Below the pieces are notes generated by a model. It saw only the letters and a program-made list of their open reading frames with translations, had not been told where the DNA came from and did not search any database. A DNA stretch of 64,000 nucleotides from Streptococcus intermedius SK54 = ATCC 27335 (lineage in GTDB: Bacteria; Bacillota; Bacilli; Lactobacillales; Streptococcaceae). The stretch spans positions 1 to 64,000 of the forward strand of contig NZ_ATFK01000001.1 in the NCBI RefSeq assembly GCF_000413475.1. Reading direction: 5' to 3'. This document shows, one piece after another, positions 12,594 to 21,825 of the stretch. The position numbers and the translations under genes are program-made. Every line of letters starts with the position of its first letter. Within the stretch, counting starts at the first letter, position 1.

Positions 12594-13826
12594 ATGAAAC
12601 TAAATCGAGTTGTTGTAACAGGGTATGGCTTGACTTCTCCCATTGGGAACACACCTGAAGAATTTTGGAATAGTTTGAAAGAAGGAAAGATTGGAATTGG
12701 ACCAATCACAAAGTTTGATAATAGTGATTTTGCAGTTCACAATGCTGCAGAAATTCAGGATTTTCCTTTTGATAAATATTTCATTAAAAAAGATACTAAT
12801 CGATTTGATGATTATTCCCTTTATGCTCTTTATGCTTCCCAAGAAGCTATAAATGCTGCTAAATTAGATGTTGAAACAATCAATCGTGATCGTTTTGGTG
12901 TCATTGTGGCATCAGGAATTGGGGGAATTAAAGAAATTGAAGATCAGGTTCTTCGTTTGCATGCAAAAGGTCCAAGACGTGTTAAACCAATGACGCTACC
13001 AAAAGCTTTACCGAATATGGCGGCGGGAAATGTTGCGATGCGCTTTGGTGCAAATGGAGTTTGTAAATCTATTAATACGGCGTGTGCTTCATCCAATGAT
13101 GCGATTGGCGATGCTTTCCGTTCTATTAAATTTGGTTTCCAAGATGTCATGTTAGTTGGAGGTTCGGAATCTTCCATTACACCATTTGCTATCGCTGGTT
13201 TCCAAGCTTTGACAGCTTTATCTACAACTGAAGATCCAACTCGTGCCTCTATTCCCTTTGATAAAGATCGGAATGGATTTGTTATGGGGGAAGGTTCAGG
13301 TATGTTGGTGCTGGAAAGTTTGGAACACGCTGAAAAACGTGGAGCAACGATTTTAGCAGAAATTGTTGGTTATGGTAATACTTGTGATGCTTATCATATG
13401 ACCTCCCCACATCCAGAAGGAGCTGGTGCGATTAAGGCGATGAAAATGGCGCTTGAGGAAGCTGAAATTCACCCTTCAGATATTGCTTATGTGAATGCTC
13501 ATGGAACTTCTACACAAGCTAATGAAAAAGGTGAAAGCCAGGCAATTGTCGCTGTTTTAGGAAAAGAAGTGCCAGTTTCTTCCACAAAGTCCTTTACAGG
13601 TCATTTACTTGGAGCAGCTGGAGCTGTTGAAGCTATTGCAACTATTGAAGCGATGCGTCATAGCTTTGTACCAATGACTGCGGGAACACAAGAACTCTCA
13701 GACTACATGGAGGCAAATGTTATCTATGGTCAAGGGAAAGAGTATGATATTCCTTATGCTATCTCAAACACTTTTGGTTTTGGTGGGCATAATGCGGTTC
13801 TTGCATTCAAGCGCTGGGAGGCTTAA
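12594..13826 (+). CDS. fabF: FabF, beta-ketoacyl-ACP synthase II
   Basis: The chain-elongating condensing enzyme and the only elongating synthase in this cluster. 410 residues with catalytic Cys164 in NTACASS, His in NAHGTSTQANE and the second His in TGHLLGAAGA; the C-terminal SNTFGFGGHN loop is typical. AAAGGAG lies seven bases before the ATG. accB starts on the next base after the stop codon. Confidence 0.96.
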   Translation: MKLNRVVVTGYGLTSPIGNTPEEFWNSLKEGKIGIGPITKFDNSDFAVHNAAEIQDFPFDKYFIKKDTNRFDDYSLYALYASQEAINAAKLDVETINRDRFGVIVASGIGGIKEIEDQVLRLHAKGPRRVKPMTLPKALPNMAAGNVAMRFGANGVCKSINTACASSNDAIGDAFRSIKFGFQDVMLVGGSESSITPFAIAGFQALTALSTTEDPTRASIPFDKDRNGFVMGEGSGMLVLESLEHAEKRGATILAEIVGYGNTCDAYHMTSPHPEGAGAIKAMKMALEEAEIHPSDIAYVNAHGTSTQANEKGESQAIVAVLGKEVPVSSTKSFTGHLLGAAGAVEAIATIEAMRHSFVPMTAGTQELSDYMEANVIYGQGKEYDIPYAISNTFGFGGHNAVLAFKRWEA

Positions 13827-14306
13827 ATGAATATCAATGAAATCAAAGATTTGATGGCTCAATTTGACCAATCAAGTTTACGCGAATTTTCTTATAAAAA
13901 TCAAAGTGATGAATTAACGTTTAGCAAGAATGATAAACCATTTGAATCAGGTACTCAGCCTTCAGAAGAGTCAACAGCGAAGACCAATCTTGTCTCACCA
14001 GTAGAAGTTGCTCAGTCAACTACTGCTTCGATTGTAGAGGAAACGGTTAGTCCAGAAGCGCCAACAGCTGAAGGTGATGTTGTAGAAAGTCCTTTGGTTG
14101 GGGTAGCTTATTTAGCTGCTGGTCCGGATAAGCCACCGTTTGTATCAGTTGGTGATCAAGTAAAAAAAGGTCAGACCTTGATGATTATTGAGGCTATGAA
14201 AGTAATGAACGAAGTGCCATCACCTAAAGACGGTCTGGTTACAGAAATTCTGGTCCAAAATGAAGAAATGGTTGAATTTGGGAAAGGGCTGGTACGCATT
14301 AAATGA
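13827..14306 (+). CDS. accB: AccB, biotin carboxyl carrier protein of acetyl-CoA carboxylase
   Basis: Carries biotin between the carboxylase (AccC) and carboxyltransferase (AccDA) sites. The 159-residue protein has a charged N-terminal part, an Ala/Pro/Thr-rich linker (about 40-85) and a C-terminal biotinyl domain with the EAMKVMNEV motif; Lys125 is the biotin site. The stop region overlaps the fabZ start by four bases. Confidence 0.95.
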   Translation: MNINEIKDLMAQFDQSSLREFSYKNQSDELTFSKNDKPFESGTQPSEESTAKTNLVSPVEVAQSTTASIVEETVSPEAPTAEGDVVESPLVGVAYLAAGPDKPPFVSVGDQVKKGQTLMIIEAMKVMNEVPSPKDGLVTEILVQNEEMVEFGKGLVRIK

Positions 14307-14725
14307 TTGATATCAATGCAATAAAAGAAGCACTTCCTCACCGCTACCCGATGCTTTTGGTAGATCGCGTTTTGGAAGTCAGTGAAGATGAAATTGTTGC
14401 TCTTAAAAATGTGACAATTAATGAGCCTTTCTTTAACGGACATTTTCCTCAGTATCCTGTTATGCCTGGCGTTCTCATTATGGAAGCTTTGGCTCAGACT
14501 GCTGGTGTCTTGGAATTGTCTAAAGAAGAAAACAAAGGTAAGCTAGTCTTTTATGCTGGTATGGATAAGGTCAAGTTCAAGAGACAAGTTGTTCCAGGTG
14601 ACCAGCTTATCATGACTGCTAAATTTGTCAAACGTCGTGGAACAATTGCTGTTGTGGAAGCTAAAGCAGAAGTTGACGGGAAATTGGCAGCAAGTGGTAC
14701 TTTAACTTTTGCACTCGGACAATAA
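14303..14725 (+). CDS. fabZ: FabZ, 3-hydroxyacyl-ACP dehydratase
   Basis: Dehydrates 3-hydroxyacyl-ACP to trans-2-enoyl-ACP, the shared substrate of FabK and FabM. A hot-dog-fold protein of 140 residues with [10 protein letters not shown] near the N-terminus and the catalytic His47 in [12 protein letters not shown] and Glu61 in MEALAQ. It overlaps accB by four bases. Confidence 0.96.
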   Translation: MIDINAIKEALPHRYPMLLVDRVLEVSEDEIVALKNVTINEPFFNGHFPQYPVMPGVLIMEALAQTAGVLELSKEENKGKLVFYAGMDKVKFKRQVVPGDQLIMTAKFVKRRGTIAVVEAKAEVDGKLAASGTLTFALGQ

Positions 14726-14740
14726 AAAGGAGATTTCACC

Positions 14741-16108
14741 ATGTTTCGTAAGATTTTAATTGCCAACCGTGGGGAAATTGCGGTTAGAATTATTCGAGCG
14801 GCCAGAGAATTAGGAATTACGACAGTAGCAGTTTATTCAAAAGCTGACAAAGAGGCCCTTCATACCTTATTGGCAGATGAGGCGGTTTGCATTGGTCCAG
14901 CGAAGTCGACGGAGTCTTATCTTAATATGAATGCAGTTCTTTCTGCGGCAGTTTTGACTGGGGCAGAGGCGATTCATCCTGGTTTTGGCTTTTTGAGTGA
15001 GAATTCTAAATTTGCGACCATGTGCGAGGAAGTTGGGATTAAATTTATCGGTCCTTCTGGAGCAGTTATGGATTTAATGGGTGATAAAATCAATGCGCGT
15101 GCGCAGATGATTAAAGCAAATGTTCCAGTTATTCCAGGATCTGACGGTGAAGTTCATACGCCAGAAGAAGCACTTGCGATTGCAGAAAAAATTGGCTACC
15201 CAGTCATGCTCAAAGCTTCCGCTGGTGGTGGTGGTAAAGGTATTCGGAAGGTTGAAAGGGCAGAAGATTTAGTAGCCGCCTTTGAATCAGCTTCCACTGA
15301 AGCCAAAGCAGCTTTCGGAAATGGTGCTATGTACATGGAACGGGTTATTTACCCAGCTCGGCATATTGAAGTTCAAATTTTGGCTGACCAACATGGTCAT
15401 GTCGTTCACTTAGGTGAACGCGACTGTTCGCTTCAAAGAAATAATCAAAAAGTGTTGGAAGAAAGCCCGTCGGTTGCAATTGGTAAGACCCTTCGTTGTC
15501 AAATTGGTGAAGCTGCTGTACGAGCTGCTCAATCTGTTGGCTATGAAAATGCAGGGACGATTGAATTTTTGTTTGACGAAGGAAAAAGAGAATTTTATTT
15601 CATGGAAATGAATACTCGAGTTCAAGTTGAACATCCGATAACAGAATTTGTAACAGGGATCGATATTGTTAAGGAACAGATAAAAATCGCTGCGGGGCAA
15701 GAGCTAGCTTTTAATCAAGAAGATATACATATAACGGGACACGCTATTGAATGCCGAATCAATGCTGAAAATCCTGCCTTCAACTTTGCACCAAGTCCAG
15801 GAAAGATTTCCAATCTTTATTTGCCAAGTGGTGGTGTGGGGCTGCGTGTAGATTCAGCAGTTTATCCAGGTTATACGATTCCACCTTATTATGATAGTAT
15901 GATTGCCAAAATTATTGTGCATGGTGAAAATCGTTTTGATGCATTAATGAAGATGCAACGCGCACTCTATGAATTAGAAATTGATGGTGTTGTGACAAAT
16001 AGCAGATTTCAATTGGATTTGATTTCAGATTCACATGTCATCGCTGGAGACTATGATACAGCTTTTCTTATGGAGAAATTTTTACCAGCTTATCAAAAGA
16101 AAAATTAG
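14741..16108 (+). CDS. accC: AccC, biotin carboxylase of acetyl-CoA carboxylase
   Basis: ATP-dependent carboxylation of the biotin on AccB. The 455-residue ATP-grasp protein begins with KILIANRGEIAVRIIRA, has the glycine-rich ATP loop KASAGGGGKGIR near 160-170, and the MNTRVQVEHPITE active-site segment near 287-299. An AAAGGAG site lies before the ATG. Confidence 0.96.
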   Translation: MFRKILIANRGEIAVRIIRAARELGITTVAVYSKADKEALHTLLADEAVCIGPAKSTESYLNMNAVLSAAVLTGAEAIHPGFGFLSENSKFATMCEEVGIKFIGPSGAVMDLMGDKINARAQMIKANVPVIPGSDGEVHTPEEALAIAEKIGYPVMLKASAGGGGKGIRKVERAEDLVAAFESASTEAKAAFGNGAMYMERVIYPARHIEVQILADQHGHVVHLGERDCSLQRNNQKVLEESPSVAIGKTLRCQIGEAAVRAAQSVGYENAGTIEFLFDEGKREFYFMEMNTRVQVEHPITEFVTGIDIVKEQIKIAAGQELAFNQEDIHITGHAIECRINAENPAFNFAPSPGKISNLYLPSGGVGLRVDSAVYPGYTIPPYYDSMIAKIIVHGENRFDALMKMQRALYELEIDGVVTNSRFQLDLISDSHVIAGDYDTAFLMEKFLPAYQKKN

Positions 16109-16127
16109 AGGAGTAAAGATATAGATC

Positions 16128-16991
16128 ATGGCTTTGTTTTCTAAAAAGGATAAATATATTCGTATCAATCCCAATCGTTCAAGTCGTGAGGTGCCTCAAG
16201 CAAAGCCTGAGTTTCCCGATGAATTATTTTCAAAATGCCCAGGATGTAAACATATCATTTACCAAAAAGATTTAGGGAGTGAACGTATTTGTCCACAGTG
16301 TGGTTATACGTTTCGTATTTCAGCTTTTGAACGTCTCAATTTGACAGTAGATGCCAATAGCTTTGAGGAATTATTTACCGGAATTGAAACGACAGATCCG
16401 TTGGATTTTCCAAATTATCGTGAAAAATTGAAAAAAATTCGCACGAAAACAGGTTTGGATGAAGCAGTACTGACAGGAATTGCAACAATTGACGGACAAA
16501 CGACTGCTTTGGGGATCATGGATTCAAACTTTATCATGGCTTCTATGGGAACAGTTGTTGGAGAGAAAATTACCCGCCTTTTTGAATATGCAACAGAACA
16601 CCAGTTGCCAGTTACGCTGTTCACAGCTTCTGGTGGTGCTCGCATGCAAGAAGGAATTATGAGTTTGATGCAAATGGCTAAGGTGTCTGCAGCTGTGAGG
16701 CGTCATTCTAATGCTGGTTTATTTTATTTGACAGTTTTAACTGATCCAACAACAGGTGGAGTGACGGCTTCATTTGCTATGGAGGGAGACATCATCTTGG
16801 CTGAAACTCAAGCGCTGATTGGCTTTGCAGGTCGCCGAGTGATTGAAACCACTGTCCGCGAAAAATTGCCAGACGATTTTCAAAAAGCAGAATTTCTGCT
16901 TGAGCATGGTTTTGTTGATGCCATTGTCAAGCGCTTGGAATTGCGTTCCACCATTGCTAGACTGCTTGCTTTCCATGGAGGTAAACAATGA
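16128..16991 (+). CDS. accD: AccD, acetyl-CoA carboxylase carboxyltransferase beta subunit
   Basis: Works with AccA to move CO2 from biotin to acetyl-CoA, giving malonyl-CoA. The 287-residue protein has the N-terminal zinc ribbon (Cys37, Cys40, Cys55, Cys58 in CPGC...CPQC) and the crotonase-like core with GGARMQEG. The stop overlaps the accA start by four bases. Confidence 0.95.
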   Translation: MALFSKKDKYIRINPNRSSREVPQAKPEFPDELFSKCPGCKHIIYQKDLGSERICPQCGYTFRISAFERLNLTVDANSFEELFTGIETTDPLDFPNYREKLKKIRTKTGLDEAVLTGIATIDGQTTALGIMDSNFIMASMGTVVGEKITRLFEYATEHQLPVTLFTASGGARMQEGIMSLMQMAKVSAAVRRHSNAGLFYLTVLTDPTTGGVTASFAMEGDIILAETQALIGFAGRRVIETTVREKLPDDFQKAEFLLEHGFVDAIVKRLELRSTIARLLAFHGGKQ

Positions 16992-17758
16992 CGAATATTA
17001 CTCGAATTATTAAAGAAGCACGAGATCAGGCGCGATTGACAGCTTTGGATTTTGCACAAGGAATTTGTGAAGATTTTATTGAATTGCATGGAGATCGCTC
17101 TTTCCGAGATGACGGGGCAGTAATTGGTGGTATTGGAATCTTGAATGGCCAGCCCATCACTGTTGTTGGGATCCAAAAGGGACGCAATTTACAGGATAAT
17201 TTACAACGTAATTTTGGTCAGCCTCATCCAGAAGGGTATCGGAAGGCACTTCGTTTGATGAAGCAGGCAGAGAAGTTTGGTCGTCCTATTGTGACGTTTA
17301 TTAATACAGCTGGTGCTTATCCAGGGGTTGGAGCTGAAGAGCGTGGCCAAGGAGAAGCGATTGCGCGTAATTTGCTCGAAATGAGTGATTTAAAGGTACC
17401 AATTATCGCTATTATTATCGGTGAGGGTGGATCTGGTGGTGCGCTTGCTTTAGCAGTCGCAGATAGAGTGTGGATGCTAGAAAATTCGATTTACGCAGTA
17501 CTTAGTCCAGAAGGTTTTGCTTCGATTTTATGGAAAGATGGCAGTCGTGCCATGGAAGCTGCAGAACTCATGAAAATTACTTCTCATGAACTTTTTGAGA
17601 TGGGCATAGTGGACAAGGTGATTCCAGAAGCGGGACTGAACAATCAAAATTTGTTGGACGCTGTGAAGCAAGAAATAGTTGCTGAATTAACTAACTTATC
17701 CCAGTTATCAGTTGAACAGCTTTTAGAAACACGTTACCAACGATTTAGAAAATATTAA
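16988..17758 (+). CDS. accA: AccA, acetyl-CoA carboxylase carboxyltransferase alpha subunit
   Basis: Partner of AccD. 256 residues, shorter than the roughly 320 of enterobacteria, as usual in streptococci. Motifs include [17 protein letters not shown] near the N-terminus, [16 protein letters not shown] and [12 protein letters not shown]. It is the last gene of the fab-acc locus; no strong intrinsic terminator follows directly, only the repeat-containing gap. Confidence 0.95.
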   Translation: MTNITRIIKEARDQARLTALDFAQGICEDFIELHGDRSFRDDGAVIGGIGILNGQPITVVGIQKGRNLQDNLQRNFGQPHPEGYRKALRLMKQAEKFGRPIVTFINTAGAYPGVGAEERGQGEAIARNLLEMSDLKVPIIAIIIGEGGSGGALALAVADRVWMLENSIYAVLSPEGFASILWKDGSRAMEAAELMKITSHELFEMGIVDKVIPEAGLNNQNLLDAVKQEIVAELTNLSQLSVEQLLETRYQRFRKY

Positions 17759-17805
17759 ACCTACAAGAGGAGGAAAGTCTTCTACTGCAAAATCAACCAA
17801 TGTGA

Positions 17806-17965
17806 TAGTAGCTGATTGTTTAAAGCACTGCTTGGAGAAGGTGGATAGAATTTACGAATTCAGATTCAAGGCTATTACTTCTAAGTTTGGAAGAGTACTT
17901 TTGGCAAAAACGTCGCTATTTGTATCTACCATCTAGATGGTCTTCCAGACTGTTGAACAACTTTT
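17806..17965 (+). repeat. Intergenic repeat, copy A
   Basis: Within the 296-base accA-dedA gap, this stretch aligns along its length with 28296-28458. Shared blocks include TGATTG-TT-AAAGCAC-GCTT, GGAAGAGTA/CTTTT with CAAAAAC, and CAGACTGTTGA at the end. No open frame and no insertion-sequence ends are seen. It resembles the short AT-rich intergenic repeats that are frequent in streptococcal genomes. The rest of the gap holds the dedA promoter. Confidence 0.6.
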
Positions 17966-18021
17966 AGTTTCTAATTTTACTCCTTTTAATTTTCAGAATG
18001 TGTTTCTTCTGCTTCATTTTC

Positions 18022-18030
18022 TGATATAAT
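18022..18030 (+). promoter_or_regulatory. dedA-family gene promoter (extended -10)
   Basis: TGA-TATAAT at 18022-18030, with no convincing -35. It lies 25 bases before the ATG, leaving room for the AAAGGAG ribosome site at 18043-18049. Upstream, 17986-18000 resembles a CodY box only loosely. Confidence 0.6.
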
Positions 18031-18054
18031 AGAGAATAGACAAAAGGAGAAGAG

Positions 18055-18714
18055 ATGTTTATTATTGATTTTATTTTGCATATTGACGAGCATATTTACA
18101 ATATTGCCAATGCAGTAGGTGGTTGGACGTACCTGATTTTATTTTTGGTCATTTTTATTGAAACAGCTGCTGTAGTCTTTCCGTTCTTGCCGGGAGATAG
18201 CTTACTTTTTGCGGCAGGAGCCTTATCAGCCAATCCAGAAATGCATTTTAACGTCCTACTTTTTATATTCCTATTTTTCGTTGGGGCTTTTGTGGGCGAT
18301 ACCTGTAATTTTTTTATTGGTAGAACTTTGGGATATCGTTTTGTACATTATAAGTTTTTTAGTAAGTTGATAAAAGAAGAAAATATCAAAGAAGCAGAAG
18401 CCTATTTTGAAAAGCATGGTTCCACTTCCATTATTTTAGGGCGTTATATTCCCATTATTCGTACCTTTGTTCCTTTTGTAGCGGGTATTAGTCAATTTCC
18501 GATCCATTCTTTTTTGAAACGGACTTTCCTTGCTGCCGTGTCCTGGTCTGTAATTGCAACAGGGGCCGGCTATCTTTTTGGTAATATTCCCTTTGTGAAA
18601 ACACATTTTTCAGCCATTATTTTTGGAATTGTCATTGTCACTTTACTCCCAACTGTGATAAGTATTGTTCGAAGTGCATTGATTAAAAAAAGAAACAATC
18701 AAATGAAACGATAA
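18055..18714 (+). CDS. DedA-family (VTT domain) membrane protein
   Basis: Integral membrane protein of 219 residues with about five hydrophobic segments. It shows the DedA signature: ETAAVVFPFLPGDSLLFAAG near 40-60, FVGDTCNFFIGRTLG near 80, and the conserved GRYIPIIRTFVPFVAGIS arginine segment near 143-161. The family is linked to lipid scrambling/undecaprenyl-phosphate handling and membrane stress; its substrate here is unknown. It is a single gene with its own promoter and a shared convergent terminator with serS. Confidence 0.88.
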   Translation: MFIIDFILHIDEHIYNIANAVGGWTYLILFLVIFIETAAVVFPFLPGDSLLFAAGALSANPEMHFNVLLFIFLFFVGAFVGDTCNFFIGRTLGYRFVHYKFFSKLIKEENIKEAEAYFEKHGSTSIILGRYIPIIRTFVPFVAGISQFPIHSFLKRTFLAAVSWSVIATGAGYLFGNIPFVKTHFSAIIFGIVIVTLLPTVISIVRSALIKKRNNQMKR

Positions 18715-18751
18715 AAAAACTCTGAGATGATATGAAAATCTCAGAGTTTTT
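18714..18751. terminator. Bidirectional terminator between dedA-family gene and serS
   Basis: Stem AAAACTCTGAGAT / ATCTCAGAGTTTT with A- and T-runs at either side. It lies between two convergent genes and can stop transcription in both directions. Confidence 0.9.
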
Positions 18752-18754
18752 ATG

Positions 18755-20032
18755 TTACTTCGGTGTGATGACATCTATACCACCCATGTATGGCCGCAGC
18801 ACTTCTGGAATCGTAACAGAACCATCTTCATTTTGATAATTTTCAAGAATCGCAGCAACAGTACGCCCAACTGCGAGACCGGAACCGTTCAAAGTATGTA
18901 AGAGTTTGACCTTACCATCTGCTTCGTCACGGTAGCGGATTTGAGCTCGACGAGCTTGGAAATCTTCAGTGTTAGAGCAACTAGAAATTTCACGGTAGGT
19001 ATTCTGTGCTGGAATCCAGACTTCCAAGTCGTAGGTCTTAGCAGCAGAGAACCCCATATCTCCCGTAGAAAGAGCTACAACACGGTAAGGCAGATTTAGC
19101 TTTTGCAGGATGTTTTCAGCGTTTGCAGTCATCTTTTCAAGCTCTTCATAAGATTCTTCTGGCTTGGCAAATTTAACCATTTCAACCTTGTGGAATTGGT
19201 GCAGACGAATCAGACCTCGCGTGTCACGACCAGCAGATCCAGCTTCAGAGCGGAATGATGGGCTCATAGCTGTGAAATAGATGGGTAAGTCTTTGCCGTC
19301 TAGAATTTCGTCTCGATAGTAGTTGGTCAGTGGAACTTCAGCAGTAGGAATCAGAACGAAGTTAGTATCAGCCAGCTCGAAAGTATCTTCTTTAAACTTA
19401 GGATATTGCCCAGTCCCAAACATAGAATCGTGGTTGACCATGTAGGGAGTGATAACTTCTGTATAGCCTTCTTTGCCATGTTCATCCAGCATAAAGTTAT
19501 AGATGGCACGCTCTAATCGAGCTCCTAAGCCCTTATAGAAGAGGAAACGAGCACCAGTAACTTTTGCCCCACGCTCCCAGTCTAAGATATCCAGCTCTTC
19601 ACCCAAATCCCAATGAGCTTTAGCTTCGAAGTCAAATGTACGTGGTGTCCCCCAACGACGGATTTCCACATTATCATCTTCATCGACACCAACAGGAACA
19701 CTATCATGTGGAATATTAGGCAGAGTAGTAGTGAATTCGGTCAATTTAGCATCGATTGCTACCAATTCAGCATCTAAAGCTTTTACCTCAGCAGAAAGGG
19801 TCTGCATAGCAGCAATCTTATCGTCTGCATTTTCCTTGTTGCGCTTAGCTTGGGCAATTTCAGCCGAAACAATGTTACGCTCTGCCTTAAGGGTTTCAAC
19901 CTTAACCAAGATGTCACGACGTTTGGCATCGATTTCTTTTATTTCATTCAAGACAGCGGCATCTACACCACGTGTAGCCAATTTTTCAGCGACAGCATCG
20001 AAATCTGTGCGAATGCGTTTAATATCTAACAT
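18755..20032 (-). CDS. serS: Seryl-tRNA synthetase
   Basis: Charges tRNA-Ser (and selenocysteine tRNA where present). The 425-residue class II synthetase starts MLDIKRIR with the N-terminal coiled-coil arm (about 30-105, rich in K/E/A heptads). Motif 2 is in [15 protein letters not shown] and motif 3 in [16 protein letters not shown] take the ATG at 20032, preceded by AGGAGGTC; an upstream in-frame ATG at 20155 lies inside the T-box leader and is not a start. Expression is controlled by the serine T-box directly upstream. Confidence 0.96.
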   Translation of the reverse strand: MLDIKRIRTDFDAVAEKLATRGVDAAVLNEIKEIDAKRRDILVKVETLKAERNIVSAEIAQAKRNKENADDKIAAMQTLSAEVKALDAELVAIDAKLTEFTTTLPNIPHDSVPVGVDEDDNVEIRRWGTPRTFDFEAKAHWDLGEELDILDWERGAKVTGARFLFYKGLGARLERAIYNFMLDEHGKEGYTEVITPYMVNHDSMFGTGQYPKFKEDTFELADTNFVLIPTAEVPLTNYYRDEILDGKDLPIYFTAMSPSFRSEAGSAGRDTRGLIRLHQFHKVEMVKFAKPEESYEELEKMTANAENILQKLNLPYRVVALSTGDMGFSAAKTYDLEVWIPAQNTYREISSCSNTEDFQARRAQIRYRDEADGKVKLLHTLNGSGLAVGRTVAAILENYQNEDGSVTIPEVLRPYMGGIDVITPK

Positions 20033-20223
20033 AAGACCTCCTAGAGAATAAAAGTGCACCTGTGAAACTGTTGGAGTGGCAGGGCCACGGTTCCATCCAA
20101 CTTCACATAAGTGCACTTGATTGTTTATGAAATTAGTGTTACGGTAGAATTTCAAACTAGCTCTCTATCTGCTCACAGCCACCGCAGACTTTCTGAAAGA
20201 GATATAGATTTACTTATCCGTTT
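20033..20223 (-). promoter_or_regulatory. T-box riboswitch leader of serS
   Basis: Read on the minus strand, the 190-base leader contains the T-box core TGGAACCGTGG (near 20087-20077) and ends in a long terminator hairpin. In that hairpin GTGCAC and its neighbours at 20120-20115 pair with GTGCAC at 20060-20055, followed by TTTTATT. Upstream, AGAAAGTCTGCGGTGGC-type stem I sequence is visible. T-box RNAs read through when the cognate tRNA is uncharged, so this should raise serS during serine starvation. I could not fix the specifier codon by eye. Confidence 0.85.
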
Positions 20224-20229
20224 CTTACG

Positions 20230-20258
20230 ATTATACAAAAAATTTTATTTTTTTGCAA
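20230..20258 (-). promoter_or_regulatory. serS promoter
   Basis: Minus strand TTGCAA (20258-20253), 17 bases, TATAAT (20235-20230). The -35 lies inside the last codons of the upstream DUF956 gene, so the serS unit starts independently of that gene. Confidence 0.8.
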
Positions 20259-20616
20259 ATAGATTTTTAATAAATTGACCAATTGTTTGAATCAATGTTG
20301 GTAATTTAATAACCTTTTCATTACCAATATGATTTCGAGCGTGTTTCAGAATAGTTCCAGCATCTTTTGAGGCAAAGAGGAACTTGCCTTTATCAGTAAA
20401 GACTTCAAAATGACGACTAATTCGTTTGCCCGACACATTGGCTCCGATTTGCTTGATACTTTCCCAAGGAATTTGAATGTAGTCTTCAACATTTGCATCG
20501 GCATAGAATTCGAGTGCCTTATCTCCAAGTAAAAATTTGCCAACTTTTCCTCCAAGCCCCAGATAAGAAATTCCAGTTGTTTTGAAGCTGATTTTTGTAT
20601 TTTGTGATTGTGCCAT
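20245..20616 (-). CDS. DUF956 family protein (ManO-like)
   Basis: A 123-residue cytoplasmic protein of the DUF956 family, which is nearly always encoded beside mannose-class PTS genes in lactic acid bacteria and called ManO in some. Its role is not established; a part in control of the man operon has been proposed. Visible features are SYLGLGGKVGKFLLG near the N-terminus and an even mix of beta-strand-like segments. It sits downstream of manN but is separated by a terminator and has its own extended -10 (TGA-TATAAT, 20657-20649), so it is not simply the last cistron of manLMN. Confidence 0.8.
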   Translation of the reverse strand: MAQSQNTKISFKTTGISYLGLGGKVGKFLLGDKALEFYADANVEDYIQIPWESIKQIGANVSGKRISRHFEVFTDKGKFLFASKDAGTILKHARNHIGNEKVIKLPTLIQTIGQFIKNLFAKK

Positions 20617-20648
20617 CTTTCCCTCTTTTTCTTAAATCTTTCTTTTTT

Positions 20649-20657
20649 ATTATATCA
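20649..20657 (-). promoter_or_regulatory. DUF956 gene promoter (extended -10)
   Basis: Minus strand TGA-TATAAT at 20657-20649, 33 bases before the ATG; no good -35 is seen. Confidence 0.55.
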
Positions 20658-20710
20658 TATTCGAGTTGAAAAATTAATTTCTTCTTCAAAGCTAGCTTTT
20701 GAATGATAAG

Positions 20711-20785
20711 GTTGTCCACTGCATTCGAGTGTTGTCAGTAATCGAACACAGACTCAAGAATCTTTGGATTGGGTTATAGGACAAC
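20711..20785. other. Structured intergenic segment between the DUF956 gene and manN
   Basis: In the roughly 240-base gap, GTTGTCC (20711-20717) pairs perfectly with GGACAAC (20779-20785), enclosing an inner hairpin GTGTT (20729-20733) with AACAC (20745-20749). No T-run follows on either strand and no open frame is seen. It may be a relic or a processed RNA element. Confidence 0.3.
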
Positions 20786-20860
20786 AATAGGTCGGAAGGT
20801 GGTATCTAGTAATTGCTAATCTGGTTCTAGAAGTTGAGTCAGCGCTTTTGGAAATTTAAG

Positions 20861-20893
20861 ATAAAAAAAAGAAGGCAGAAGCCTTCTTTTCGT
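20861..20893 (-). terminator. manLMN terminator
   Basis: On the minus strand AAAAGAAGGC-TTCT-GCCTTCTTTTTTTT forms an intrinsic terminator right after the manN stop codon. Confidence 0.88.
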
Positions 20894-20894
20894 T

Positions 20895-21806
20895 TTACAT
20901 CAAACCAATAACTTTGGCAATAATACCAACGATGAATAATCCGATGATGATAGTGATTGGTGAAACTTTCTTCTTAAGCAACCACATGCAAAGGAAAGTG
21001 AGCAGAAGCCCCATCAACCCAGGAATCAAGGAATCAATTTGTCCTTGAAGAGTATTTGTTTTTTCAGGAGTTAAACTCAAGCCGCCAGCAACATCACCTA
21101 AGATTTTTTGAAGTTGTTCGCCAGTTACGGCACCTTTAGGGAAGTTGATGTAAGCACCTTCTGAAAGCTTTGTTGAAGGAAGGTGAAGCGCAAAGCTTAC
21201 GTTTACCCAACGTTCAACGAGTACAGCAAGGATAAACATACCAAGAATAGAAGCCCCTTTAGTGATATCTTGTAGGATACCACCTGACATATCTTTTGTA
21301 ATTTCAGAGCCAGCCTTATAGCCGAGTTCTTGAGTGTACTCTAAGAAAGCCATACGGATGAGATTCCAAAGGACAAAGAAGAGAATTGGTCCCATGATAT
21401 TTCCCGCTGAAGCAAGAGACGCACCAAGAGCGCCGAGAATAGGGCGAACTGTGAACCAGAATACGGGATCACCGATACCAGCAAGAGGTCCCATCATACC
21501 GATTTTAACCCCTTGGATAGCAGCATCATCGATTTCGACACCATTTGCTTTTTCTTCTTCCAAAGCAAGGGTAACCCCGATGATAGGTGCTGCTACATAT
21601 GGGTGAGTATTGAAGAATTCCAAATGACGTTCGAGAGCAGCAGCTTGGTCTTCTTTTTTAGTGTATAATTTTTTGATAGCTGGAATTAATGCATAAGCCC
21701 AACCTAAGTTTTGCATCCGTTCATAGTTCCAAGAACCTTGCAAGAAAGTTGAACGCCACCAAATTTTTTGACGATCTGATTTTGATAATTGAATTTTTTC
21801 TGTCAT
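20895..21806 (-). CDS. manN: PTS mannose-family transporter subunit IID
   Basis: Membrane component of the mannose/glucose phosphotransferase system, which takes up glucose, mannose, glucosamine and related sugars. The 303-residue protein has the family hallmarks: FLQGSWNYERMQNLGWAYAL near the N-terminus, GPLAGIGDPVFWFT near 130-143, and hydrophobic C-terminal helices. It forms the channel with IIC. Man-type IICD complexes are also receptors for class IIa and other bacteriocins. Last gene of manLMN. Confidence 0.95.
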   Translation of the reverse strand: MTEKIQLSKSDRQKIWWRSTFLQGSWNYERMQNLGWAYALIPAIKKLYTKKEDQAAALERHLEFFNTHPYVAAPIIGVTLALEEEKANGVEIDDAAIQGVKIGMMGPLAGIGDPVFWFTVRPILGALGASLASAGNIMGPILFFVLWNLIRMAFLEYTQELGYKAGSEITKDMSGGILQDITKGASILGMFILAVLVERWVNVSFALHLPSTKLSEGAYINFPKGAVTGEQLQKILGDVAGGLSLTPEKTNTLQGQIDSLIPGLMGLLLTFLCMWLLKKKVSPITIIIGLFIVGIIAKVIGLM

Positions 21807-21825
21807 GATATTAGTAGCTCCTTTC

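Noticed and set aside
17850..17860. Competence (ComX) box-like TACGAAT inside repeat copy A
   Set aside because: It lacks the last consensus base and the surrounding T-rich box, and no late-competence gene follows.
17986..18000. CodY box upstream of the DedA-family gene
   Set aside because: Only about 12 of 15 positions agree and the second half-site is poor, unlike the sites at 44974 and 62180.
20033..20155. N-terminal extension of serS to an upstream ATG
   Set aside because: The extension is the T-box leader; the family N-terminus MLDIK and a good ribosome site fix the start at 20032.
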